In this document: piece after piece, positions 25,635 to 34,571 of the stretch
Layout: each line of letters opens with the position of its first letter
How positions within the stretch are numbered: position 1 is the stretch's first letter
Assembly (NCBI RefSeq): GCF_016905005.1
Contig: NZ_JADIKC010000001.1
Location: forward strand, 496,001-560,000
Length of the DNA: 64,000 nucleotides
Reading direction: 5' to 3'
DNA from: Dyella kyungheensis
Lineage (GTDB): Bacteria > Pseudomonadota > Gammaproteobacteria > Xanthomonadales > Rhodanobacteraceae
The notes under the pieces: generated by a model
Told to the model about the DNA's origin: nothing
The model's database searches: none
Seen by the model: only the letters and a program-made list of their open reading frames with translations
Translations under genes and position numbers: made by a program

Positions 25635-26750
25635 ATGAAACGTAAGGGCTTGTACATCCTGATTGCCCTAGCCCTGGGCGGCGCAGGCGCCGCTCACGCA
25701 CAGGACAACACTGGCAGTGCGGCACCGACCACCACCGAAACGTCCATGTACGACGATCGCTGGTACATCGCACCCACGGTGGGTGGCTACTACAACGACA
25801 CCGACCGCAACACCAATAGCCGCCAGTTCTACTACGGCATTGGCTTTGGTCGCTATTTCTCGCCCAACTTCTCGCTGGATTTCTTCGGTGACCGCACCAA
25901 GCGCACCGTGGACACCGATGCCGGCGGCGGTCGTTGGTCGAACAACACGTATGGCGTGGCGGCGCGCTATTACTTCCTCGACTGGAACGCATGGCGTCCG
26001 TACCTGTTGGGCGGCGTGATGGGCAGCCAGCACATCAGCAACTTCGAGCACGGCTGGTCGCCGGCTGCCGAAGTGGGCGTGGGTGTGTCCAAGACCATCA
26101 CCGACAGCTCCGACATCCGTGTCGAGGGTGGCTACCGTTACGACTGGGACGACAAGACCCAGCCCGACAAGGACGGTTACGGCGACTGGTTCCTGGGCTT
26201 CAGCATCGTCTCGCGCATCGGCGCACCGCCGGCCCCGCCGGCTCCGCCGCCGCCGCCGCCGGCTGCTCCGGACTGCTCCAAGCAGTTCCGCAACGGCGTG
26301 AACCTGTGCGACAACAAGTGCCCGGATCTGCCGGAAGGCACGATCGTCGGTCCGGATGGTTGCCCGCAGAAGGTCGTGATCGACCTGCGCGGCGTCAACT
26401 TCAAGTTCGATCGTCCGAAGAAGGGCGAGAAGGACATCGCCAAGTCGCTGGCCGAACCGACCAAGGATTCCTTGGCCGTGCTCGACCAGGCCGTCGACAC
26501 CTTGCAGCGTTATCCGCAGGTGCACGTCACCGTTGCCGGCTACACCGACAGCGTGGGTACGGCGGAGTACAACCAGGGTCTGTCGGAACGTCGCGCGAAG
26601 ATCGTGTACGACTACCTGACCTCGCACGGTATCGATGCAAGTCGTCTGGAAGGTCCGATCGGTCACGGCAAGAACGATCCGATCGACACCAACGACACGG
26701 ATGCCGGTCGTGCCCGAAATCGTCGTACGGAATTGCAGGTTCAGCAGTAA
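25635..26750 (+). CDS. OmpA-family outer-membrane protein, paralogue 1
   Basis: This 371-residue protein has a signal peptide (MKRKGLYILIALALGGAGA, cut after AHA). An eight-strand-type beta-barrel follows (about 40-200, WYIAPTVGGYYNDTDRNTNS onward), then a Pro/Ala hinge (PPAPPAPPPPPPAAP). A Cys-rich calcium-binding-like insert (DCSKQFRNGVNLCDNKCPDL) precedes a C-terminal OmpA peptidoglycan-binding domain with TVAGYTDSVGTAEYNQGLSE and the NRRTELQVQQ end. It should tether the outer membrane to peptidoglycan. A strong terminator separates it from a close paralogue 358 bp downstream with a duplicated leader. Confidence 0.93.
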   Translation: MKRKGLYILIALALGGAGAAHAQDNTGSAAPTTTETSMYDDRWYIAPTVGGYYNDTDRNTNSRQFYYGIGFGRYFSPNFSLDFFGDRTKRTVDTDAGGGRWSNNTYGVAARYYFLDWNAWRPYLLGGVMGSQHISNFEHGWSPAAEVGVGVSKTITDSSDIRVEGGYRYDWDDKTQPDKDGYGDWFLGFSIVSRIGAPPAPPAPPPPPPAAPDCSKQFRNGVNLCDNKCPDLPEGTIVGPDGCPQKVVIDLRGVNFKFDRPKKGEKDIAKSLAEPTKDSLAVLDQAVDTLQRYPQVHVTVAGYTDSVGTAEYNQGLSERRAKIVYDYLTSHGIDASRLEGPIGHGKNDPIDTNDTDAGRARNRRTELQVQQ

Positions 26751-26774
26751 TCGAACCTCGTACGCAGAAGTAGG

Positions 26775-26806
26775 AAAAGCCCGGCAAATGCCGGGCTTTT
26801 TCTTTT
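26775..26806 (+). terminator. intrinsic terminator after ompA paralogue 1
   Basis: An 11-bp stem AAAAGCCCGGC / GCCGGGCTTTT with an AAAT loop is followed by TCTTTTT. Confidence 0.95.
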
Positions 26807-27108
26807 TGCAATAACGCGATTCGGTCTAACGCGTTGTTTGCTGGTGACAGGTTGTCGCAGGCAAGAAGTTTCGTCGTAGCGTTTGTCTCATCTGCCTGAA
26901 CAGTGGCTCACCAACAGCGTCTTGCTGTGCGTGCGATGCTCTTAACGATTTTGCTACACTCCGCCGCGCTTGAAGTCTTGTGACATTTCCCCCGATCGGG
27001 ACGCAAAGCGCGGGACAGGAAAAGTCCCGGAGTAGAAGTCAGTTATGACGCGCGTTTTCCGTCTGGGGTGGAACGGACGCGAATACCAATAATATGAGGA
27101 GACACCTG

Positions 27109-28209
27109 ATGAATCGTAAGGGCCTGTATTTCCTGATTGCCCTGGCTCTGGGCGGCGTAGGTGCCGCTCACGCGCAAGACAGCACCACCACCACCACGAC
27201 GTCGAGCTACGACGGTCGTTGGTACATCGCTCCGACCGTGGGCGGCTACTACAACGATACCGATCGCAACACCAACAGCCGCCAGGTGTACTACGGCCTG
27301 GGCTTTGGTCGCTTCATTGCGCCGAACACCTCGATCGACGTGTTCTTCGACCGCACCAAGCGCACCATCGACGGCGGCAGCCGCGATCGTTGGGCCAACA
27401 ACAACGTCGGCGTTGCTGCTCGCTTCTACTACGGTGACTGGAATGCATGGCGTCCGTACGCCCTCGTGGGCGTGCTGGGCAGCTACCACATGAACCCGGC
27501 TGACAACGCCTGGTCGCCGGCTGCTGAAGTGGGCGTGGGCGTCTCCAAGACGATCACCGACAGCACCGACTTCCGCGTCGAAGGTGGCTACCGTTACGAT
27601 TGGGACGACAAGTCCCAGCCGGAGAAGAACGGTTACGGCGACTGGTTCCTGGGCTTCAGCATCGTGTCGCGCTTCGGCGAGCCGGCTGCTGCTCCGGTCG
27701 CAGCAACCCCGCCGCCGCCGGTGGCTCCGGACTGCTCCAAGCAGTTCCGCAACGGTGTGAACCTGTGCGACAACAAGTGCCCGGATCTGCCGGAAGGCAC
27801 GATCGTCGGTCCGGACGGCTGCCCGCAGAAGGTCGTGATCGACCTGCGCGGCGTCAACTTCAAGTTCGACCGTCCGAAGAAGGGCGAGACGGACATCAAG
27901 AAGGCGCTGGCTGAGCCGACCGCTGACTCGGTTGCCATCCTCGACCAGGCTGTCGACACCCTGCAGCGTTACCCGCAGGTCAAGGTCACGGTTGCCGGTT
28001 ACACCGACTCGAAGGGCACCGACGTGTACAACCAGTCGCTGTCCGAGCGTCGCGCTGCGATCGTGTTCAACTACCTGACGGCCCACGGCATCGCTGCCGA
28101 TCGCCTGATCGGTCCGTTCGGCCATGGCAAGAACGATCCGATCGGCGACAACGCCACGGATGCCGGTCGCGCCCAGAACCGTCGTACCGAACTGCAGGTC
28201 CAGCAGTAA
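27109..28209 (+). CDS. OmpA-family outer-membrane protein, paralogue 2
   Basis: This 366-residue protein has the same layout as the gene at 25635: signal peptide (MNRKGLYFLIALALGGVGA), beta-barrel, Pro-rich hinge (here PVAATPPPPVAP), the same Cys-rich insert and an OmpA C-terminal domain (VAGYTDSKGTDVYNQSLSE). The barrel has diverged visibly, whereas the hinge-proximal part of the C-terminal region is almost identical at DNA level. The ATG at 27109 is preceded by GAGGAGACACCTG; an ATG at 27094 is in frame but lies before that site. The two genes are a tandem duplication under separate but similar leaders. Confidence 0.93.
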   Translation: MNRKGLYFLIALALGGVGAAHAQDSTTTTTTSSYDGRWYIAPTVGGYYNDTDRNTNSRQVYYGLGFGRFIAPNTSIDVFFDRTKRTIDGGSRDRWANNNVGVAARFYYGDWNAWRPYALVGVLGSYHMNPADNAWSPAAEVGVGVSKTITDSTDFRVEGGYRYDWDDKSQPEKNGYGDWFLGFSIVSRFGEPAAAPVAATPPPPVAPDCSKQFRNGVNLCDNKCPDLPEGTIVGPDGCPQKVVIDLRGVNFKFDRPKKGETDIKKALAEPTADSVAILDQAVDTLQRYPQVKVTVAGYTDSKGTDVYNQSLSERRAAIVFNYLTAHGIAADRLIGPFGHGKNDPIGDNATDAGRAQNRRTELQVQQ

Positions 28210-28235
28210 TAGGATCTGATCCAAGCTGTACGGAG

Positions 28236-28264
28236 AAGCCCGGCGCAAGCCGGGCTTTTCTTTT
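28236..28264 (+). terminator. intrinsic terminator after ompA paralogue 2
   Basis: A 9-bp stem AAGCCCGGC / GCCGGGCTT with a GCAA tetraloop is followed by TTCTTTT. It resembles the terminator of paralogue 1, so the duplication probably included it. Confidence 0.93.
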
Positions 28265-28326
28265 GTGGATACGCGCAGGTATCACCTACCATGCGCGGTA
28301 TCGCCATCCGGCTGAGAGTTTCTCCC

Positions 28327-29085
28327 ATGCGTCCGTCTCGTCCCGCTTCACGCTACGCCATACCATCGGCACCTCGCCATGGTCTGGCGCGCGTGCTCAG
28401 CAAAATGGGCGTGTGCTCGCGCAGCCAGGCGGAGAAGGCGATACGCGAAGGACGGGTCAGCGTCGACGGCAAGGTGGTGCTCGATCCCGAGCGACCCGCC
28501 GATGCGGATCGACAACGCATCCTGCTCGACAACGAACCCATTGCCGCCAGCACGCGCGTCTACATCGCGATCAACAAGCCGCGCGGCCTCGTCGTCAGTG
28601 CCGCCGACGAGCGCGGTCGCGACACCGTGTACGACCTGCTGAAGGATGCCGGCCTGCCATGGCTGGGTCCGGTCGGACGACTCGACAAGGCCAGCGAAGG
28701 CCTGCTGTTGTTGAGCAACGACAGCGTGTGGGCGGCGCGCCTGACCGAACCGAAGCACCACGTGGACAAGACCTATCACGTGCAGGTCAACGATATTCCC
28801 GATCAGGCTCTGCTGGACCGGTTGATCGAAGGCATCGTGGAAGAGGGCGAACGGCTCGCTGCACGCCGTGCGGTATTGCTACGACATGGCGAGAAGAATG
28901 CGTGGCTGGAGATCGTGCTGGATGAAGGACGCAACCGCCATATCCGGCGATTGCTGGCTGCGCATGGCATCGACGTGCTGCGCTTGATCCGCGTCGCCAT
29001 CGGCGCGCTGCCGCTTGGCGATTTGCCGAAAGGAAAGTGGCGGCATCTGACCGCCGAAGAAGTACGCGCGCTCGGCGAGAAGTAA
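28327..29085 (+). CDS. RsuA/RluB-family rRNA pseudouridine synthase
   Basis: This 252-residue RNA-modifying enzyme has an N-terminal S4 RNA-binding domain (LARVLSKMGVCSRSQAEKAI, then REGRVSVDG) and a catalytic domain with the nucleophilic aspartate in VGRLDKASEGLLLLSND. The IVLDEGRNRHIRRLLAAHG block is typical of the RsuA/RluB/RluE/RluF branch. It converts a specific uridine in ribosomal RNA to pseudouridine; which site cannot be told from sequence. Starts at 28291 and 28327 are both possible; the latter is chosen because the family N-terminus is short, but neither has a strong ribosome-binding site. A REPIN-like pair begins 5 bp after the stop. Confidence 0.88.
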   Translation: MRPSRPASRYAIPSAPRHGLARVLSKMGVCSRSQAEKAIREGRVSVDGKVVLDPERPADADRQRILLDNEPIAASTRVYIAINKPRGLVVSAADERGRDTVYDLLKDAGLPWLGPVGRLDKASEGLLLLSNDSVWAARLTEPKHHVDKTYHVQVNDIPDQALLDRLIEGIVEEGERLAARRAVLLRHGEKNAWLEIVLDEGRNRHIRRLLAAHGIDVLRLIRVAIGALPLGDLPKGKWRHLTAEEVRALGEK

Positions 29086-29089
29086 CACC

Positions 29090-29171
29090 TGTGGGAGCGC
29101 ACCCTGTGCGCGACAGCCCACCTGGCCGACCATGCTGCACGTTGCAGTCGCGCACAGGGTGCGCTCCCACA
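29090..29171. repeat. REPIN-like inverted repeat pair, copy 4
   Basis: TGTGGGAGCGCACCCTGTG at the left and its reverse complement at the right flank a 32-bp spacer. It lies between the 3-prime ends of convergent genes. Confidence 0.92.
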
Positions 29172-29224
29172 GAAAGCCGGAGACCGCGCCTCTCCCGAAA
29201 GGAAAGGCACGGCTCCGAGCGGGC

Positions 29225-30418
29225 TTAAATAACGCCGAGCTTCTTGCCCACCTTGGTAAACGCCGCAATCGCCTGATCCAGATGCTCGCGCGTATGCGCC
29301 GCACTCATCTGCGTGCGGATGCGCGCCTGGCCTTGCGGCACCACCGGGTAGAAGAAACCGGTGACGTAGATGCCCTCGTCGAGCAACTCCGTTGCCATGG
29401 CCTGCGCCTTCTTCGCGTCGTAGATCATCACCGGCACGATCGGATGCACGCCCGGCTTGATGTCGAAACCGGCCTTGGTCATCTCTTCGCGGAAGTAGCG
29501 CGTGTTCTCCTTCACCTGGTCGCGCAGATCGCCCGCGGCGGCCAGCATCTCGAACACCTTGGTGCCGGCGGCCACCACGTGCGGCGGCAGCGAGTTGGAG
29601 AACAGGTAGGGGCGCGAGCGCTGGCGCAACATCTCGATCACTTCGCGCGGGCCGGTGGTGAAGCCGCCCAACGCGCCGCCGAGTGCCTTGCCCAGCGTAC
29701 CGGTGATGATGTCGATCTTGTCGAGCACGCCATTGACCTCGGCCGAGCCGCGGCCGGTGTCGCCGAGGAAGCCGGTGCAATGGCATTCGTCGATGTGCAC
29801 CAGTGCGTTGTACTTCTTTGCCAGCGCGGTGATCTGGTCCAGCGGTGCAATGAAGCCGTCCATCGAGAACGCACCGTCGGTGGTGATCAGCTTGGTGCGC
29901 GCACCTGCAGCGTCGGCAGCCTGAAGCTGTTTTTCCAGATCGGCCATGTCGCAGTTGGCGTAGCGGAAGCGCTTGGCCTTGCACAGGCGGATGCCGTCGA
30001 TGATGGAGGCGTGGTTGAGTGCGTCGGAGATGACGGCGTCTTCTTCACCCAGCAGCGGCTCGAACAGACCGCCGTTGGCATCGAAGCAGGCGGCGTAGAG
30101 GATGGTGTCCTCCTTGCCGAAGAACTCAGCGATCTTCTTTTCCAGCTGCTTGTGCAGATCCTGCGTGCCGCAGATGAAACGCACCGAGGCCATGCCAAAG
30201 CCGTGCGTGTCCAGCGCATCCTTCGCCGCCTGGATCACTTCGGGATGATCGGCGAGGCCAAGGTAATTGTTGGCGCAGAAGTTGAGCACGTCCTTGCCGC
30301 TGTCGAGGCGGATCTTCGCCGACTGCGGGGAGACAATGATGCGCTCGGCCTTGAACAGGCCCTGCTCACGGATCGATTCGAGTTCGCTGGCGTAGCGAGA
30401 CTGGCCGGGGTAGCTCAT
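29225..30418 (-). CDS. kbl: glycine C-acetyltransferase (2-amino-3-ketobutyrate CoA ligase)
   Basis: This 397-residue PLP enzyme of the alpha-oxoamine synthase family cleaves 2-amino-3-ketobutyrate with CoA to glycine and acetyl-CoA, the second step of threonine breakdown. It shows [20 protein letters not shown], the [13 protein letters not shown] segment, [38 protein letters not shown] and the PLP lysine in [19 protein letters not shown]. Length equals the family norm. Its pathway partner tdh is 4 kb upstream on the same strand, separated by a DUF748 gene, so the usual kbl-tdh adjacency is broken here. Confidence 0.96.
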   Translation of the reverse strand: MSYPGQSRYASELESIREQGLFKAERIIVSPQSAKIRLDSGKDVLNFCANNYLGLADHPEVIQAAKDALDTHGFGMASVRFICGTQDLHKQLEKKIAEFFGKEDTILYAACFDANGGLFEPLLGEEDAVISDALNHASIIDGIRLCKAKRFRYANCDMADLEKQLQAADAAGARTKLITTDGAFSMDGFIAPLDQITALAKKYNALVHIDECHCTGFLGDTGRGSAEVNGVLDKIDIITGTLGKALGGALGGFTTGPREVIEMLRQRSRPYLFSNSLPPHVVAAGTKVFEMLAAAGDLRDQVKENTRYFREEMTKAGFDIKPGVHPIVPVMIYDAKKAQAMATELLDEGIYVTGFFYPVVPQGQARIRTQMSAAHTREHLDQAIAAFTKVGKKLGVI

Positions 30419-30516
30419 GGGGGAATTCCAGCTGGGTCAAAAGGCTATTTTGACCCCTTGGGGGCGGGCTGGGAAGGAACCCCGGGTGACTGGCCGCAAG
30501 CCACGCTTTTTTTGCC

Positions 30517-30645
30517 GTCATTCCGGCGCAGGCTGGAATCCAGTAGCGTCAATGTCCGGTGTTAGCGGCAGTACCCGCGGAACGTTTGCGTCAACGCGAG
30601 GATCCAGCCGCGACGTCACTGGATTCCGGCCTGCGCCGGAATGAC
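30517..30645. repeat. 28-bp-arm inverted repeat (GTCATTCCGG type)
   Basis: The left arm at 30517-30544 (GTCATTCCGGCGCAGG, then CTGGAATCCAGT) and the right arm at 30618-30645 are near-perfect complements with a 73-bp spacer. A related single word (GTCATCCCGGCGCAGGCC) occurs near 14531. It lies between the kbl start and the DUF748 stop. Confidence 0.85.
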
Positions 30646-30676
30646 GGCCTGAAGGCTTGAGGCCGGCTGGCGCTCC

Positions 30677-33600
30677 TCACGCCTGATGCAACCCAAACTC
30701 CACCCGCGTCGTCTTGCCCTTGTCGTCGATGTCCTTCGTATCGAGCTTGGGATCCTTGATCGATACCCGCTTGTCGTCGATCTTGCCCTTCAGCCACGCC
30801 TGCACCGCGCTGGCGCGACGCTGCGCGAGGTCGCGCATGGCGGCGTCGTCGACGGCGATGTTGGTCTCCATCAGGCTGCGCATCTCGTCCGGCTCCAGCG
30901 ATTTCTTCAGGCCGATGATGTTCTTGGGTTTGCCCTTGAAGTCATCGTCCTTATAGGCACGCTTGAGGTACTTCTCGTACTCGTCGGGCGTCACGTTGAC
31001 CGAGGCGAGCGCGGCGTCCGACGTATCGGCACTCTTGCCCTCGGTGTCCAGCGCCTTCGCACGGCGAACCATGTTCTCCACCGTCACCTTGCGCAGGCCG
31101 TCCTGATCCTTGGACGGGTCGATGCGGCCGATCAGGTCCAGGTTCAAGGTGTTCTTCTGGTTGAGCATGGCCACGATCTTGCCGAGGCGTTCCTGCGCAT
31201 TCTTGTCGAGCACGGCGGAGCCTGCATCGAACTCCACGTAACCGAGGTCTTCGTGGTTGCCGCCGCCGAAGGCTGCGCCGAGCAGGCGGAACGGTGCCGT
31301 GGCGGCCTTCGCGATCAGGTTGCCGATGGCGCGCCAGATCAGGCCGCCCATGCTGAATTGCGGATCGTCCAGCGAACCGGAGACCGGCACGTTCACATCG
31401 ATGTTGCCCTGCGTGTCCTTCAGCAAGGCCACCGCGAGCTTGACCGGCATGTGCTTGATGCCGAGGCTTTCGTCGCGATCGCCGAAGGTCAGCTGGGTGA
31501 TGAAGATATGGTTGTCGGCATCGAGCTTGCGCTGGTCCAGTGTGTAATGGACGTCCATCGTCAGCTTGCCTGCCGTGATGGGATAGCCCGTGTACTTGGT
31601 GGAGTAGGCGCTCAGGCCCGTCAGCTCCACCTCGTTGGCCTTGCCCTTGATGTCGAGGAAGGCCACCGGCTGCAACGGGTTGACGGTGCCGTCGATATCC
31701 ACCGGCGAGTTGTCGTTCAGTGCCGCCTGCACCGACAGCTCCGCTGGCGGATCGCCAGGCGTGGTGGCGATGGTGCCGATCTTGCCGGTCACCTTGGTCA
31801 GGTTGGCCGTGTAGTTCGGCTTGATGAAGTTGTCGGTGTAGTTGATCTGGCCATTGACCAGGGTGATGCCGCCAATGCGAATGTCGGCTGGAGGGGCTGC
31901 CGGCGCCGCCGTTGCGGGAACGATGGCCGTGGTGGTGGTGCCCTTGGTGTCCTTGGTTGGCGCGGCAGCGACTGCGGGAGCCGGTGCGGATGCAGCGGGG
32001 GCCGGTGGCGGTACCGCCGCGCCGGACGGCTGCTCATTCTCTCCACGCGTCACCGATACGGGCGCCGCTGCCGGGTTGGTCACCACTTCGGACAGATTCA
32101 AGGTGCCGTTGGCGTTGACGATCATGCGCGCGTAGAAGGAACTCAGCACCAGTCCGGCCACGTGCATGCGCGGCGCACCCGAGCCATAGGCGACATCGAG
32201 ATTCGATCCGCTGAGCGTGCGCCAACGCAGGAAATCATCGCCGGTGAGCTTGTCCTGGATGCGGACCTGTTCCAGCGCCGCGTTGCCCTTGTAGGTGAGT
32301 TTCGGTTCCGCGCTGCGTCCGTCGTAATGCAGCTTGCCGTTACTGGTGACGCGGGCGCTGGAAATGACCACGTTCAACGGCACGCTGATGTACGGCTGGA
32401 AGTTGGTGATGTCGAACCGCTTGGTGTCGATCTGCAGATCGGCCAGCGTGGGCAGCGGTTGCAGCTTGCCGTTGGCGGTGAAGCTGCCGCGGCCCATCGT
32501 GCCCGACAACTTCATCTCGCGCGGTTCGTTGAGCTTGTCGCTCAGGTTGTCCATGCTGCCGCTGAGCGTATCGATCTTGATCTTCACCGGCTTGTCGCCG
32601 GCAGCCAGATCGGTGAACGCGACGGCGGCATTGTCGAAGGCGAGGTGGGCCACGCTCCAATGCCACGGCGGTCCGCTGGCGGCGACTGGCTTCTTCGGCG
32701 CATCCTTGGCGGCGAACAGATCCACCAGGCTGATGTACTTCTTGCTATTGCGCTGTACGTCCAGGCTGAGGCCGGTGGCCTTCACCGTGCCCAGTTGCGC
32801 CTGTTGCGTGGCCAGGTCGACCTGGATGATTTCCGCTTCCAGGGTGGCCCAGGAAACGGGCGAGCCTTGTCCCTTGAATTGCGGTTCCATCGCAAAATCG
32901 GTGGCGGTGGCATGCGCATCGGCCAGATGGATGTTGAACGGCTTGCCCCAGTCCACTTGAAGCTGGCCGGTGGCATCGAGCTTGCCCTTGGTCAGCCGCG
33001 CGTTGATGCCCTGGTACGTGGCAGCCTGCAGCGGCGCCATGTCCACCTGCTTGAGCGTCAAGGCGGCGACCAGCTTGTTCTTGGCCAGATCCACCGTGCC
33101 CTTCATGCCGATGTCGCCGCCGAAGAACTGCGCGGTCACATCGAGCTTCGCCACCGGCGCAGCCTGCAGGCTCAGCCCCTGCATGTTGCCGCGCAGATTG
33201 CCCAGGTCGATCTTGCTGCCCGCGGCGTCCGTGTAATGGATGGCGCTGTTGGTGAGCGCCATCGAAGCGATGCGCAGGTCGGTGGGCTCGGCCTTCTTGT
33301 CGGCATCCGCCTGGGTGGGCGTCGAGGTGAGCGCGTCGAAATTGCTGTGGCCGTCGGCACCGGCGGTGTAATAGAGCTGCGCACGGTCGAAGCTGAGTGC
33401 GCCCAGCACATAACGCGATTGCAGCGGCTGCACGTCGGTGAGGTCGGCGGTGCCCTTGCCAAGGCTCAGGATCGCCTGGCCGCTGCGGGTGTTGAGCGCG
33501 AAATCGTCGATCTGCAGCTTGCCGGTGAGTTGCAGTTGCGACGCCGCCTTGGCCTGCAGGAAATGCAGCACCAGATCGCCGCTGAGCAGGCCCTTGGGTA

Positions 33601-34387
33601 TCGTCACCGGCAGCGTGGTGGGCGCGTAGCCGATGTAGCGCGCCAGATCAAGGCGATCCAGGCGGAAATTGATGGTGGAATCGCGGCTGTCGGCAAACGG
33701 CTTGGTGTGGCCTTCGACACGCAGCGGGCTGCCGTCCACGTTCATCGACAGCAGCGGCTGCACGAACACATCGGTATCGCTGGGCAGGTTGGCGATGAAC
33801 GGAATGCCCAGCTCCAACTGCTCGACGTGGTGATCGGCCTTCATCGCCTCGTCGGCGAACTGGATGTCGCCGTTGTGCACGCTGATGTTGGACAGCGCAA
33901 AGCGTGCCGGCGAAGCCTTCGGATCGGACGGCGTGGCGTTGAAGCGATCGATGATGTCGCTGAAGTTGAAGCGCTGGTCGCCCGTGCGCACGATGCGGAT
34001 GCGCGGATGCTGCACGATGAGCTGATCGAGCACGGGCGCCATGCGGAACAGTGAGGCCCACGAGGCATTGATGACCGCCTGGTCAACATCGACGAAAGCC
34101 GACTTGCCATCGCGATCGGCGATATGCAGCTGATCCAGCTCCAGGCGCAACGTATACGGGTTGAGATGCACCGCACCCAGCGTGACGGGACGTTGCAGCG
34201 CGGCGGTGGCGCGCTTCTCGATCTGGCTGCGGATGATCGATGGTGCGGCGAGGAAGCCGAGGATGCCGAACACGATTAGCACGATCGCAACGATCAGGGC
34301 GATCTTGCGCGTGCGATGCGATTTGTAGACGGCCATGGCGCGGTCGCGTCCTGCGGCCAGATGACGATTGCTGAACAGATCAGCCAT
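30677..34387 (-). CDS. large DUF748-family envelope protein
   Basis: This 1236-residue protein has one N-terminal membrane anchor (KIALIVAIVLIVFGILGFLA) followed by a long AsmA/DUF748-like beta-rich periplasmic region (about 60-1050). A Pro/Ala-rich linker with AAVPPPAPAASAPAPAVA lies near 790, and the C-terminal region resembles an OmpA-like domain (GYVEFDAGSAVLDKNAQERL, then LAQRRASAVQAWL). Relatives belong to the AsmA-like group of bridge proteins proposed to move phospholipids between membranes; direct function for DUF748 is not established. A start at 34336 (MAVYKSH) is an alternative. It sits between kbl and tdh without an obvious metabolic link. Confidence 0.85.
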   Translation of the reverse strand: MADLFSNRHLAAGRDRAMAVYKSHRTRKIALIVAIVLIVFGILGFLAAPSIIRSQIEKRATAALQRPVTLGAVHLNPYTLRLELDQLHIADRDGKSAFVDVDQAVINASWASLFRMAPVLDQLIVQHPRIRIVRTGDQRFNFSDIIDRFNATPSDPKASPARFALSNISVHNGDIQFADEAMKADHHVEQLELGIPFIANLPSDTDVFVQPLLSMNVDGSPLRVEGHTKPFADSRDSTINFRLDRLDLARYIGYAPTTLPVTIPKGLLSGDLVLHFLQAKAASQLQLTGKLQIDDFALNTRSGQAILSLGKGTADLTDVQPLQSRYVLGALSFDRAQLYYTAGADGHSNFDALTSTPTQADADKKAEPTDLRIASMALTNSAIHYTDAAGSKIDLGNLRGNMQGLSLQAAPVAKLDVTAQFFGGDIGMKGTVDLAKNKLVAALTLKQVDMAPLQAATYQGINARLTKGKLDATGQLQVDWGKPFNIHLADAHATATDFAMEPQFKGQGSPVSWATLEAEIIQVDLATQQAQLGTVKATGLSLDVQRNSKKYISLVDLFAAKDAPKKPVAASGPPWHWSVAHLAFDNAAVAFTDLAAGDKPVKIKIDTLSGSMDNLSDKLNEPREMKLSGTMGRGSFTANGKLQPLPTLADLQIDTKRFDITNFQPYISVPLNVVISSARVTSNGKLHYDGRSAEPKLTYKGNAALEQVRIQDKLTGDDFLRWRTLSGSNLDVAYGSGAPRMHVAGLVLSSFYARMIVNANGTLNLSEVVTNPAAAPVSVTRGENEQPSGAAVPPPAPAASAPAPAVAAAPTKDTKGTTTTAIVPATAAPAAPPADIRIGGITLVNGQINYTDNFIKPNYTANLTKVTGKIGTIATTPGDPPAELSVQAALNDNSPVDIDGTVNPLQPVAFLDIKGKANEVELTGLSAYSTKYTGYPITAGKLTMDVHYTLDQRKLDADNHIFITQLTFGDRDESLGIKHMPVKLAVALLKDTQGNIDVNVPVSGSLDDPQFSMGGLIWRAIGNLIAKAATAPFRLLGAAFGGGNHEDLGYVEFDAGSAVLDKNAQERLGKIVAMLNQKNTLNLDLIGRIDPSKDQDGLRKVTVENMVRRAKALDTEGKSADTSDAALASVNVTPDEYEKYLKRAYKDDDFKGKPKNIIGLKKSLEPDEMRSLMETNIAVDDAAMRDLAQRRASAVQAWLKGKIDDKRVSIKDPKLDTKDIDDKGKTTRVEFGLHQA

Positions 34388-34514
34388 GCGGACGATGCTC
34401 CCATGCCATCGCGCGCCGACCGTACTCAGCCCTTGGGCCGGGTACCTTCACAATCCCAGCGATTAGTCGGCCGCCTTGCCGCGAGTGTACTAGGCCGACT
34501 GTTATCGCAGAACG

Positions 34515-34544
34515 ACTTGGCCGCCCAAAAAGCGGCGGCCAAGT
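34515..34544. terminator. hairpin upstream of the DUF748 gene and downstream of tdh
   Basis: An 11-bp stem ACTTGGCCGCC / GGCGGCCAAGT with an 8-nt A-rich loop lies just past the tdh stop. It lacks a T-run, so it may be a weak terminator or mRNA 3-prime stabiliser. Confidence 0.45.
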
Positions 34545-34571
34545 GCATTTATGTGACGGTTTCGTGGATGC

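Noticed and set aside
28305-28320. CTGAGAG word resembling part of a thiamine riboswitch
   Set aside because: No other TPP-box elements are nearby and the downstream gene is an rRNA pseudouridine synthase.
30686-34054. Long plus-strand open frame (about 1122 codons) opposite the DUF748 gene
   Set aside because: The minus-strand frame has a membrane anchor and recognisable DUF748/OmpA-like sequence. The opposite frame is a codon-bias artefact.
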